Source of the DNA: Kumtagia sp044326205
GTDB taxonomy: Bacteria; Pseudomonadota; Alphaproteobacteria; Rhizobiales; Rhizobiaceae
Assembly: GCF_044326205.1 (NCBI RefSeq)
Contig: NZ_JBIRCY010000039.1
Location: 1-64,000 of the forward strand
Direction of reading: 5' to 3'
Length of the DNA: 64,000 nucleotides
In this document: positions 52,864 to 61,185 of the stretch, piece after piece
How positions within the stretch are numbered: the first letter of the stretch is position 1
Layout of the letters: each line of letters begins with the position of its first letter
Notes under the pieces: generated by a model
What the model was told of the DNA's origin: nothing
Database searches by the model: none
What the model saw: only the letters and a program-made list of their open reading frames with translations
Translations under genes and position numbers: made by a program

Positions 52864-53814
52864 ATGAAACGCGGACGCCTGCCGCTCACCGCCTTGCGCA
52901 GCTTCGAGGCCGCCGGCCGGCATCTGAGCTTCAGCCGCGCGGCCGATGAGCTTTTTGTGTCGCAGGCCGCAATCAGCCGGCAGATCCGCGAGCTTGAAAG
53001 CCTTCTCGCAAAACCGCTGTTCGAGCGCCTGCACCGGAAGGTCGTTCTGACCGAAACCGGCACACGCCTCCTCGACCAATTGACCACGAGTTTCGACGCG
53101 ATCGACCGCCGGCTGGACGAGATCATGGCTGTCGGCGCACCCGATACGGTGAAGGTAAGCGTCGAGCCGTCGCTGGCCGCGTGCTGGCTCATACCGCGGC
53201 TGGAAATGTTCCGGCGGTTGTATCCCGACATCGATGTTCTGATCGATGTCGATCCGCGCATCATCGACTTCCACGGTCACGGCGCCGAACTGGCGATCCG
53301 CTACAGCGCGCGCAACACGTCCTGGCCGGATACCGATGCCGAATTGCTGGCGGAGGTTTTCGACACGCCAGTGCTTTCGCCGACCCTGCTGCAATCCGGG
53401 ACGGCGCTTTCCGCGCCCGAGGACTTGCGGCAGCATGTGCTGCTGCACGAGGAGACCCGCCATTACTGGGACCGCTGGTTCAAGGCGGCCGGCGCCCCGG
53501 AAAGCTTTGTTGCGGCGCGCGGCCCCCTGCTGGCCGACATGGCGCTTGTCCTGCAGGCAGCGCTACGCGGCCACGGCGTCGCGCTCGGCTGCATGCTTTT
53601 GGCCGAGGACGACCTGGCTTCCGGCGCCCTGGTCACGCCGTTCGAGACCAGGATCGCCGCCGGCGCCTACTGGCTGGCCTCGCGCGACCTGAAAGCCCTC
53701 AGCGAGCCGGCCAGCCGCTTCGCCGAATGGATAAGGGCGGAGTTCAGGAAGAGCGCGGCGGCGACCGGACCGAAGATCGCCGGGGCAGCGCGCGGCTCCA
53801 AGATCATCGCCTGA
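52864..53814 (+). CDS. LysR-family transcriptional regulator (GcvA-like)
   Basis: This 316-aa LysR protein has an N-terminal winged helix (LPLTALRSFEAAGRHLSFSRAADELFVSQAAISRQIRELESLL) and a C-terminal effector domain (VSVEPSLAACWLIPRLEMFRRLYPDIDVLIDV; HGAELAIRYS). Features resemble the GcvA subgroup. Its target is unknown. The inverted-repeat element ends 7 bp before its ATG, so its expression could depend on that element. Confidence 0.92.
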   Translation: MKRGRLPLTALRSFEAAGRHLSFSRAADELFVSQAAISRQIRELESLLAKPLFERLHRKVVLTETGTRLLDQLTTSFDAIDRRLDEIMAVGAPDTVKVSVEPSLAACWLIPRLEMFRRLYPDIDVLIDVDPRIIDFHGHGAELAIRYSARNTSWPDTDAELLAEVFDTPVLSPTLLQSGTALSAPEDLRQHVLLHEETRHYWDRWFKAAGAPESFVAARGPLLADMALVLQAALRGHGVALGCMLLAEDDLASGALVTPFETRIAAGAYWLASRDLKALSEPASRFAEWIRAEFRKSAAATGPKIAGAARGSKIIA

Positions 53815-54003
53815 GCCTGGCTCCCTTGGTTGCGCGCCGCCACCCTGGCCACGGGCTTCTTCCGGCATCAGCCATGTCGGCGCGGCCGCCAGGTTCCGCC
53901 CGACGGCACAAGCCATTCGACACAAACCATCTTTTGCGCCCGATGCGCGGCGCGCGAGGCATTGCCCGAAGGGAATTCCGCGCCCTGGCTTTTCCGTCAG
54001 ATA

Positions 54004-54288
54004 TCAGCAGCGAGCCGTATAGATCGTGCCGTCCGGACGCCGATAACGACAATATTGCGAAGACTGTGGTGTGGTGGCAGTGCCGACGACTGCGCCGAGA
54101 AGGGCCCCTGCTCCGGCCCCGACCACGGTGCTCGCCGTGTTGCGGCCAATTGCCTGTCCCGCCAACGCTCCCGCGCCGGCCCCTATCAGGGCACCCGTTC
54201 CTGCCCGCTGTTCCTGCTCGGTCGCCGCGCAGCCTGCCAGAAGGACAGCGAGCAAAGCGGCGGTGATGATGGTTTTGCGATTGGTCAT
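54004..54288 (-). CDS. Glycine-zipper outer-membrane lipoprotein
   Basis: This 94-aa lipoprotein has a signal peptide with lipobox (LAVLLAGCAAT) and a glycine-zipper region (GTGALIGAGAGALAGQAIGRNTASTVVGAGAGALLGAVVG) like the 17-kDa surface antigen family. The C-terminal SSQYCRYRRPDGTIYTARC holds two cysteines. ATG 54288 is chosen for its 7-bp spacing from GGAGA; an ATG at 54294 is an alternative. Confidence 0.85.
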   Translation of the reverse strand: MTNRKTIITAALLAVLLAGCAATEQEQRAGTGALIGAGAGALAGQAIGRNTASTVVGAGAGALLGAVVGTATTPQSSQYCRYRRPDGTIYTARC

Positions 54289-54727
54289 TTGCATTTCTCC
54301 TAAACAATCCCGCCCAAGAAGTGATCTCAAACTATAGCGTGAGTGCACGCGATTCGAACTCGCCTTGAGCCATCAACCGCCGAAAGCGGTCGCCGTCGTC
54401 AATTCGACATGCTGAGTCTGGCAAGAATCGTTCGCGCAATCTCATTCGGCATAAGTCTCCGCGTCGATCGGAGTTGCATCGGAGCGGAGGAAAAAAACAA
54501 CGGCGGTTCCAGATTCGGTTTTCCACGCGGCCAACATGACGCCGGATACCGACGCCCGCCCGGCAGACTGCATGTGCCGGCCAACCTAATCCTCGACGCG
54601 GAAGAGTCATGAGCACAGAATCCAAATCGTGGGCAGTCTGTCCCGACTTTGAAGCGCGTTCCGGCATCTCCTTGACAACCGTGCCTTGACGACTTGATGT
54701 CACTCAAAACGCGTCATGGAGGATATG
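54289..54727. other. Intergenic, no gene recognised
   Basis: This 439-bp stretch separates the divergent lipoprotein and exported-protein genes. A GTTCGAATC-like sequence (minus strand, near 54348) hints at a tRNA T-arm, but no full cloverleaf can be folded. No other feature seen. Confidence 0.5.
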
Positions 54728-55033
54728 ATGCATCGTCCCTTGTTCGCTTGCCTGGCTCTCGCTCTCACCCTTGTCATGCCCTTGACGCTGCCGACACCAG
54801 CGCAGGCAGTCACGATCAACCTGACCATCGGCACCAGCCTGAACAATGGCCGGGCGATCACCTGCCGGGGCGGCGAGAGAATCCTGCGCAATCGTGGTTT
54901 TCGGGACATCCGGCGCGTCGATTGCCGCGGCCGGTTCCTCGTCTATCGGGCCTGGCGCGGCGGCAGGCGATTTGAAATCGCCGTGAGCGCGCACAATGGC
55001 CGTGTGGTCGATGTGCGCCGGATCAGAAGATGA
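54728..55033 (+). CDS. Small basic exported protein
   Basis: This 101-aa protein has a signal peptide (MHRPLFACLALALTLVMPLTLPTPAQAV) and an Arg-rich mature part with two cysteines (NNGRAITCRGGERILRNRGFRDIRRVDCRGRFLVYRAWRGG). The start at 54728 is favoured by GGAGG at 54719, 5 bp upstream of the codon; in-frame ATGs at 54725 and 54716 exist. The mature domain looks like a compact PepSY-like or SH3-like fold, but the function is unknown. Confidence 0.72.
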   Translation: MHRPLFACLALALTLVMPLTLPTPAQAVTINLTIGTSLNNGRAITCRGGERILRNRGFRDIRRVDCRGRFLVYRAWRGGRRFEIAVSAHNGRVVDVRRIRR

Positions 55034-55136
55034 TTTGTTCAGGGTGATCCTTTCGCCACTCCCATCCCGTCGGATGCCCCCCAAGGCGGTGGCATCCTGC
55101 CGTGGGCCATTCATGCCGGCTGCCTGGTAGCAGGGA

Positions 55137-56822
55137 ATGCTTGGAGCCACGGGATTACATCCGATCTTGGCGAGGCTCGGGAGTTCGTTCCTCGCCGTCG
55201 GCGTGCTGGTTGGGACGCTGTCCTTCGCGGCTTCGCTGACACCGAGCCTGATACCGCGATCTTATCTCATCCAGGGCGTGCTCTCCGGGATCTCGGCGGC
55301 GCTCGGATATGGCATCGGCGCACTCGCCTATTGGCTGTGGACCTATCTCGAATTGCCGCAGTTACGGGGGCGGGTCCTGAAGGCGGCGCGTATCGCCATT
55401 GTCGGCGCGTGTATCGCCATTGCCGTCATCTTCCTCTGGAAGACTTCCGGCTGGCAGAATTCGATCCGCACACTGATGGAACTCCCGCCTCTGGATACGG
55501 CAAATCCCTTCAAGATCGGCGCGATTGCCTGTCTCGTCTTTGCCGTTCTCATGATCCTTGCATTCCTTTTCAAATACACCTTCCTGCTGTTTTCCAACTG
55601 GCTTGGCCGCTTTGTCCCGAAGCGGGTCTCTCTTGTGGTGGGCGGCCTGCTGGCGATTGCCTTGTTCTGGTCGGTCGCGCAGGGACTCGTCGTCCGCTTC
55701 GCACTCAGGATCCTGGACTCGTCGTTCCAGGAACTCGACGCCCGCATCGAAGACGGCCTCTTGAAGCCGGAGGCCTCCTACAAGACCGGAAGCGAGGCCT
55801 CTCTCCTGTCGTGGGACGATCTGGGAAGACAGGGCCGCAGGTTCGTCAGTTCCGGCCCTACGGGGGTGGAGATCGGGGCGTTCTTCCGCGAAGGAGGGAT
55901 GGACCCTATCCGCGTCTATGTCGGAATGAACTCGGCCGAAATGGCCGAGGAACGCGCGAATCTGGCATTGCAGGAGCTTAAGCGGACCGGGGCGTTCGAC
56001 AGATCGATCCTGATCGTCGTCGTCCCGACCGGCACCGGCATGATCGATCCGGGCGCGCTGGACACGGTCGAATACCTCCACAAAGGCGATGTCGCCAGCG
56101 TCGCGATGCAATACTCTTACCTCGCCAGTTGGCTTTCCCTTCTGGTCGAACCGGATTATGGCGCCGAGGCCGGCAAGGCCCTTTTCCGGGAGGTCTACGC
56201 CTACTGGTCGTCGCTGCCGCGCGACAGTCGCCCGAAACTGTACCTTCATGGCCTGAGCCTCGGCGCGATGAATTCGGAACTCTCGGCAAGCCTCTACGAC
56301 ATTGTCGCCGACCCTTTTCAGGGCGCCCTATGGAGCGGGCCGCCCTTTCCGAGCCGCACCTGGAGGTCCGTCACCGATGGCCGAAATCCCGGATCGCCCG
56401 AATGGCTCCCTCGCTTCCGCGACAGTTCGATCTTCCGGTTCACCAATCAGAACAATGCCCTCGACATACCCGACGCGTCATGGGGGCCGATCCGGATCGT
56501 GTACCTGCAATATGCCAGCGATCCGATAACCTTCTTCGATGCCGCCACACTCTACCGGGAGCCGGATTGGATGAAGGGGCCGCGCGGTCCCGATGTATCG
56601 GAGCAGGTGCGCTGGTATCCCCTCATCACGATGCTGCAGCTTGTCGTCGACATGGCGATCGCCACGACTTCCCCCATGGGGTACGGCCATGTCTTCGCCC
56701 CGCAGCACTATATCGACGCATGGGTGGCCGTGACCGATCCACCAAACATCACAGCCGACGACATCGCGCGGTTGAAAGCTCTTTTCAGGGAGCGTGGTCC
56801 GATACCTGCAAGCAGCGGATAG
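55137..56822 (+). CDS. Membrane alpha/beta-hydrolase (Abhydrolase_9/DUF2319-type)
   Basis: This 561-aa protein has about five N-terminal transmembrane helices (SFLAVGVLVGTLSFAASLTPSLIPR, ISAALGYGIGALAYWLW and others) and a C-terminal hydrolase domain. The nucleophile elbow is LYLHGLSLGAMNSE; NQNNALDIP, YLQYASDPITFFD (acid) and MGYGHVFAPQHYIDAW (His) follow. It matches the alpha/beta-hydrolase family with separate N-terminal and catalytic Pfam parts. The substrate is unknown, possibly lipid. Confidence 0.88.
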   Translation: MLGATGLHPILARLGSSFLAVGVLVGTLSFAASLTPSLIPRSYLIQGVLSGISAALGYGIGALAYWLWTYLELPQLRGRVLKAARIAIVGACIAIAVIFLWKTSGWQNSIRTLMELPPLDTANPFKIGAIACLVFAVLMILAFLFKYTFLLFSNWLGRFVPKRVSLVVGGLLAIALFWSVAQGLVVRFALRILDSSFQELDARIEDGLLKPEASYKTGSEASLLSWDDLGRQGRRFVSSGPTGVEIGAFFREGGMDPIRVYVGMNSAEMAEERANLALQELKRTGAFDRSILIVVVPTGTGMIDPGALDTVEYLHKGDVASVAMQYSYLASWLSLLVEPDYGAEAGKALFREVYAYWSSLPRDSRPKLYLHGLSLGAMNSELSASLYDIVADPFQGALWSGPPFPSRTWRSVTDGRNPGSPEWLPRFRDSSIFRFTNQNNALDIPDASWGPIRIVYLQYASDPITFFDAATLYREPDWMKGPRGPDVSEQVRWYPLITMLQLVVDMAIATTSPMGYGHVFAPQHYIDAWVAVTDPPNITADDIARLKALFRERGPIPASSG

Positions 56823-56847
56823 ACGGCGCCTGCGCGTCAAGGCGAAG

Positions 56848-57918
56848 CTAGGCGCTCAGCATACGAAGCACCTGGCCGAGCGTTTGCGGGCTTTCGGGTC
56901 GATCGGAGCTTTTTCGACCGATGGCAAAGCCATCGCTTGCCCATCCGATGTTCCTCGCCTCTTTCGGCGAGATGCCAAATTCGTGCCTGAAGGATCGACT
57001 GAACACCGATGCGTCGACGAACCCCCACTCTCCGGCTATCCGGGATATGGATCGTCCGTCCATACTGTCGGACAGCGCGGCGCGTATGCGGAGCAGCCTT
57101 TGCCTGCGGATGTACGACGCGATTCCGCCGAGAGGTTCAAACAGCCTGTAGAGGCGGGAACGCGACACGCCGAGTTCGGCGCACAGCATATCCGACGTAA
57201 GGTCGGGACGGGCGAGTTTGCCATCGATCAGCCGCCGCGCACGTCCCAGCAGGGTTGCGTCGATCGGACCCTGCACCTCCGCCAGCCGATCTCGCGTCGG
57301 AGCAAGACATGCGGCGACGACGCTGCGGGTAGCCTCGACGACATGGGGTATCTCGTCTGTCTGCAACTGCGAAAGCGAGTGATCCAGCAGGAACAGATAC
57401 TCGGCGAGCAGCCTTCCCAAACCACCCTCGAACCGGACGTCCAACATCCGGTCGAGCATGATGGTCGAGGTGAACAGATCGTGAGGAATGAACAGCATAA
57501 GCATGCCGTCGTCGTCGATTTCGGCCTCCAGCGAAGTGGCCAGGCAATGCAACTCCGGTATGGCGTTGGTCGTGGCATACGCACCGTCAAGCGCAGAGGA
57601 ACGAAACGGCAAATTGATATACCAGTGGTCGAGTGCGCGCTTGTTCAGGTGCTTGCGGCGGTGGGAATATCCTTTGCCGGGAAGCTTGGTCCGCGTGAAT
57701 ACAAGTTTGTCCAAGTCCCAGACCATTTGACTTGCGGGAAAAAAGTCAAAACTGCCTTCGACAGCAGATGTTTCCATCACCCCATCAAAGGCGGACTGGA
57801 AGGCTTCGAACTGATCGACGGCGGGAAAGGCGAGCGTTGTAAAATCGACGACTTGCCTAAGTTGAGAGTTTTGTCTTTTGTGCTCATCATGCGACTGTAG
57901 GGCAGATTCCTGATACAT
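56848..57918 (-). CDS. AraC-family transcriptional regulator (AraC_binding_2-like)
   Basis: This 356-aa regulator has an N-terminal sensor (FDFFPASQMVWDLDKLVFTRTKL, LDHWYINLPFRS) and a C-terminal AraC DNA-binding domain (LTSDMLCAELGVSRSRLYRLFEPLGGIASYIRRQRLLRIRAAL ... ISRIAGEWGFVDASVFSRSFRHEFGISP). The sensor type is that of FeaR/AraC_binding_2 proteins. The gene is divergent from another AraC gene 243 bp away. Nothing nearby identifies its inducer. Confidence 0.9.
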   Translation of the reverse strand: MYQESALQSHDEHKRQNSQLRQVVDFTTLAFPAVDQFEAFQSAFDGVMETSAVEGSFDFFPASQMVWDLDKLVFTRTKLPGKGYSHRRKHLNKRALDHWYINLPFRSSALDGAYATTNAIPELHCLATSLEAEIDDDGMLMLFIPHDLFTSTIMLDRMLDVRFEGGLGRLLAEYLFLLDHSLSQLQTDEIPHVVEATRSVVAACLAPTRDRLAEVQGPIDATLLGRARRLIDGKLARPDLTSDMLCAELGVSRSRLYRLFEPLGGIASYIRRQRLLRIRAALSDSMDGRSISRIAGEWGFVDASVFSRSFRHEFGISPKEARNIGWASDGFAIGRKSSDRPESPQTLGQVLRMLSA

Positions 57919-58161
57919 GAGGAATACTCCATATTAACAATCGGCTCAGTGAACTCTAACTCCCCATACCCCCGTATCCGACAACTATTTTATCCTTGTG
58001 CGCTAGGGTGTAAACCGCCCCGTGAAAAATTGACATATCGGATGCTAAATTGCGATATGTTCCGGTCTCGCTCAGGTACTTCCTGCCGGTGCCAGCCAGG
58101 CTTGGGCGGCGATCGGACAATGCTCGGAGCGGACGGGACATTGTTCTTTGGGCGCTGGTGA

Positions 58162-59133
58162 ATGCACAAACTGTTGACGCTCGACCTGCGCGAAGTGCAA
58201 CGCGAACTTCTGAGGAAGAATTTTGTCCGGAGCAGTGAAGCGCTTGGCCCGACGGAGACCATCTTTCGAACGAAAGAACATGGCTATCGCCGCATCGACG
58301 ACTCCATTCTCCTTCACGTGCTGAATTTCGAAGCCGGGCGGCCCTACAGCCTGGACATGGCAAGGCGAGGACTCGTCTGCATCCAGATCATCATCAAGGG
58401 AACCTACAGCCGCTGGCTGAACAATCGTGCAGATCTCGTGAATTCTGCCTCGATCCAGATCTCGAACATGCCGCGCGCAACCTCCGAGACTGAAGCCGGA
58501 ATGACGTTGCGCGGCGTGCTGATCGCATGCGAACGACAATATATGCTCGACCATCTCGGGTTGAATGTCGACTGCGTTCCCGCCGCCTACCGGCCAATCT
58601 TCCTGAGCGAAACCGGGATGGCCGAGACGCTCAAACTGCCGACGTCGCCTTCCGCCATTTCCATCGCCGATCAGTTGATCTCCTGCGAACTCGCCGAGCC
58701 GCTCAAGACGCTGTACATCAAAGCCAAAACCATCGAGCTGATTTGCGAAATCGTTTCGCGGATAAACATGCTTTCCGCGCACAGACCGTGCCGGGTTCAG
58801 TCAACTGATGGCAAGTCTCAGGCGATCGAGGCCGCGGCCGCGATCTACAGGCGCGAGATGTTCAGGCCGCCGACGATAGAGCAACTGGCGTTCCGGGTCG
58901 GATTGAACCGGAACGATCTGACCGATGGCTTTCGGGAGATTTTCGGCACCACGCCGCATTCCTACGGAATGATGATCCGAATGGAGCAGGCGCAAAACCT
59001 GCTCCGTAACGGCGGACTCTCGATCAGCGAAGTGGCGCGACGCGTCGGCTATGAAGGGTATTCGAGTTTCTCGCGGGCTTACCAGGCGCATTACGGCTAC
59101 GGTCCGTCCCTTTCCAGCGAACCGGAGCTCTGA
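58162..59133 (+). CDS. AraC-family transcriptional regulator (PchR-like)
   Basis: This 323-aa regulator resembles the PchR/siderophore-type group: HVLNFEAGRPYSLDMARRGLVCIQIIIKG in the N-terminal sensor, LKTLYIKAKTIELICEIV linker, then an AraC domain (PTIEQLAFRVGLNRNDLTDGFREIFGTTPHSYGMMIRMEQAQNLL ... SISEVARRVGYEGYSSFSRAYQAHYGYGPS). The inducer is unknown; no siderophore genes adjoin it. It may share control with the divergent AraC gene upstream. Confidence 0.9.
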   Translation: MHKLLTLDLREVQRELLRKNFVRSSEALGPTETIFRTKEHGYRRIDDSILLHVLNFEAGRPYSLDMARRGLVCIQIIIKGTYSRWLNNRADLVNSASIQISNMPRATSETEAGMTLRGVLIACERQYMLDHLGLNVDCVPAAYRPIFLSETGMAETLKLPTSPSAISIADQLISCELAEPLKTLYIKAKTIELICEIVSRINMLSAHRPCRVQSTDGKSQAIEAAAAIYRREMFRPPTIEQLAFRVGLNRNDLTDGFREIFGTTPHSYGMMIRMEQAQNLLRNGGLSISEVARRVGYEGYSSFSRAYQAHYGYGPSLSSEPEL

Positions 59134-59372
59134 TCAACCCGATCACATTCCACCGCTCGCACCCGATGGTGGGGGCCAGTGATATCTTTGATGACGCCAG
59201 TCCTCCATTGTCGGCAGGATGGCAAATGGGATTGAGGCTCGTAGATCGAAATCCCGATGCCGCGGATAAAAAAGAGACATAGGGCACATCAACAGGATTC
59301 CCGGCTCATTTCTTCAACCGCTCGACGCCCTAAAATGCAGGTAACCTCGCGCAGCCCTCGGCAGGAGCCCCC

Positions 59373-59888
59373 ATGTCAACTCTCATCGTGATTGTTTACC
59401 CCACCGAAGCGAAGGCGGAAGAAGTCCGTCAGACTCTTCTCGGATTGCAGAAAGAATATGTGATCACGCTTGGCGATGCTGTCATTGCCACCAAAACCGA
59501 AGCCGGGAAAATAAAGCTGAACCAGCTCATGAATACCACGGCCACCGGCGCGGTCTCCGGCAGCTTCTGGGGATTGCTGATCGGGGTCCTATTTCTCAAT
59601 CCCCTTATCGGCGTGGCGGTGGGCGCGGCTTCGGGCGCGCTTGGAGGCGCGTTGACCGATGTCGGCATAAACGACGCCTTCATGAAGGACCTGTCCGCCA
59701 GCATATCGCCAGGCAATGCCGCGCTCTTCCTGCTCATCCAGGAGATGACCGAAGGCAAGGTTCTGAAGCAGATCGAAGGTTTTGGCGGCGTCGTTCTCAA
59801 GACCTCGCTCGACGAGACCAAGGAGCAGGTCTTGCGCGATGCTCTCCAGAAACACTCGGCAGCCGCCGATTCGACGACGCCGGCATAG
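59373..59888 (+). CDS. DUF1269 family membrane protein
   Basis: This 171-aa protein matches DUF1269: MSTLIVIVYPTEAKAEEVRQTLLGLQKEY, a hydrophobic glycine-rich hairpin (GAVSGSFWGLLIGVLFLNPLIGVAVGAASGALGGAL), and ISPGNAALFLLIQEMTEGKVLKQI. The family is often stress-induced, with no known activity. ATG 59373 follows GGCAGGAGCCCCC. Confidence 0.9.
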   Translation: MSTLIVIVYPTEAKAEEVRQTLLGLQKEYVITLGDAVIATKTEAGKIKLNQLMNTTATGAVSGSFWGLLIGVLFLNPLIGVAVGAASGALGGALTDVGINDAFMKDLSASISPGNAALFLLIQEMTEGKVLKQIEGFGGVVLKTSLDETKEQVLRDALQKHSAAADSTTPA

Positions 59889-60037
59889 CGCGGCGTCGCC
59901 GGCCTGACCGTCCGGATTCCACGAAGACCGGCGGACGTCCCCGACTGAAGCCTTTATGGCCGTTGCCATCGAGATGCTTTGCGGGTGCGTCCGCCGCATT
60001 ACCGGCAGCGCATTTAGGGATTATTTTCCTAGGTTTA

Positions 60038-60066
60038 TTTACATATTCGCCGATCGATGCTATAAT
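60038..60066 (+). promoter_or_regulatory. Near-consensus sigma70 promoter of repeated gene unit, copy 2
   Basis: TTTACA (60038-60043), a 17-bp spacer and TATAAT (60061-60066) form a near-perfect housekeeping promoter, rare in such GC-rich DNA. Transcription would start around 60073, giving a short leader before ATG 60097. The upstream box GGATTATTTTCCTAGG (60018-60033) is shared with copy 1. Confidence 0.8.
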
Positions 60067-60096
60067 GACGCCGGCCTTGTCTGGAGGTAGGCGGCG

Positions 60097-61047
60097 ATGG
60101 ACGGGAATGCGGCAATCGAGCGAAATGTGGAGGCGCTGAAGCGCATCCTGGCAATGCTCGTCGGCATGGTCGAGATGGGGTTTGGCGCTGGGGGACAGTT
60201 TACTTTCTTTCCGCAGAAAGGCGCGGAGGTTCAGAACGAGGCGCTGGCGGAAAAAAGTAAACTGTCCCCGGCACTTAGCCCGGCACTTACGCTTCCCCGC
60301 CATCTCTACCGCGCCATCTTGCGGCTCTTGCGTCCGGCCGAATCCGCCGCCCGGCGGCTGATCATCGCAGCGGCGCGCGGCATCGTGGTCAACCTGCCGC
60401 CGGTGCGCCCGCGAAAACCCAAGCCAAAAATTTCCGACACGGTGGCCGCCATGCGTCGCCTCGGCCTCGCCGTCAATTTGTCGAAAGAGGACTTTGCCCG
60501 CTACGAAGCCGAGCGGAAAGCCGCCGAACGGCGTGCCGCAAGGCCGCGCGCAATCAGCCTGCCGCTGTTCGATCCGCCCAAATATCCGTTCCGCGTCCGA
60601 CGGCGCCATGTGCCGGCGCGCGGCGTGCCGCGCATCTGGGTTCCGGGCTTCAGCGAGCCGGCTCCGCTGCCGCTCCCGCCATCGCCCGACGACCCGATCG
60701 ATGCGGCGCGGCTCGGCTTGCGGCTCGCCGCGCTGGGCGCCGCCCTCGACGACCTGCCAAAACAGGCAAGACGCTTCGCCCGCTGGAAGGCGCGCTGCGA
60801 CGCGGCAGTTGCGGAAATGAGGCAAATCGGCAGCACCGTGGTCGTGCGCGGCAGGACGGCGCGCGGCACGGTCCGGTTCCAGCGGACACGGCCGCTGTGG
60901 CCGGGCCGGCCGCCCGGCGGCCGGCTGTCGCCCTACAACCCCACCGCGACGCACTCCCGCGGAATCCGCGAGGTCGACGAGATTCTGGCGTATGCCCACG
61001 CGCTGGCCTTGGACGCGCTGAACCCGATGTGTCCCGACACGTCATGA
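60097..61047 (+). CDS. Rhizobiales paralogous hypothetical protein, copy 2
   Basis: This 316-aa protein aligns over its length with the one at 17822 (MLVGMVEMGFG, LPRHLYRAILRLLRPAESAA, PRKPKPKISDTVAAMRRLGLAV, EDFARYEAERKAA, REVDEILAYAHALA). ATG 60097 follows CTGGAGGTAGGCGGCG. Between MGFG and LPRHLYRA it carries a 79-bp palindromic element in frame, encoding GQFTFFPQKG ... EKSKLSPA. Protein function unknown; likely a cytosolic basic protein. Confidence 0.75.
   Translation: MDGNAAIERNVEALKRILAMLVGMVEMGFGAGGQFTFFPQKGAEVQNEALAEKSKLSPALSPALTLPRHLYRAILRLLRPAESAARRLIIAAARGIVVNLPPVRPRKPKPKISDTVAAMRRLGLAVNLSKEDFARYEAERKAAERRAARPRAISLPLFDPPKYPFRVRRRHVPARGVPRIWVPGFSEPAPLPLPPSPDDPIDAARLGLRLAALGAALDDLPKQARRFARWKARCDAAVAEMRQIGSTVVVRGRTARGTVRFQRTRPLWPGRPPGGRLSPYNPTATHSRGIREVDEILAYAHALALDALNPMCPDTS
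60191..60269. repeat. GGGGACAG-type palindromic element inside a gene
   Basis: GGGGACAGTTTACTTT (60191-60206) and its exact reverse complement AAAGTAAACTGTCCCC (60254-60269) bound a 79-bp element; pairing extends inward almost to CCGC/GCGG. This end sequence is familiar from elements linked to REP-associated (Y1) transposases. It sits in frame inside the coding sequence of the 60097 gene. Confidence 0.85.
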
Positions 61048-61114
61048 CGACATGGCTTTTGCCGAGGGCGAAAAACCAGGGATTATCGGCCAGCGCGGAT
61101 TTTTCCGCGGCTTG

Positions 61115-61180
61115 GTGGCAATCCGTGCTGTCCAAAAATACCGGTGCTCGTCCGTTGGCGAAGCCGGTCAAACCTGCTTA
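61115..61180. repeat. 3' shared element of the repeated gene unit, copy 2
   Basis: About 66 bp containing ATCCGTGCTGTCCAAAAATACCGGTGC matches 18825-18893 and lies about 67 bp after the paralog stop, as in copy 1. It ends 5 bp before the metallophosphoesterase start codon at 61186. Confidence 0.65.
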
Positions 61181-61185
61181 GTATC

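Noticed and set aside
54330..54365. Possible tRNA (GTTCGAATC on the minus strand)
   Set aside because: No matching acceptor, D or anticodon arms can be folded around it, and the T-stem itself has a mismatch.
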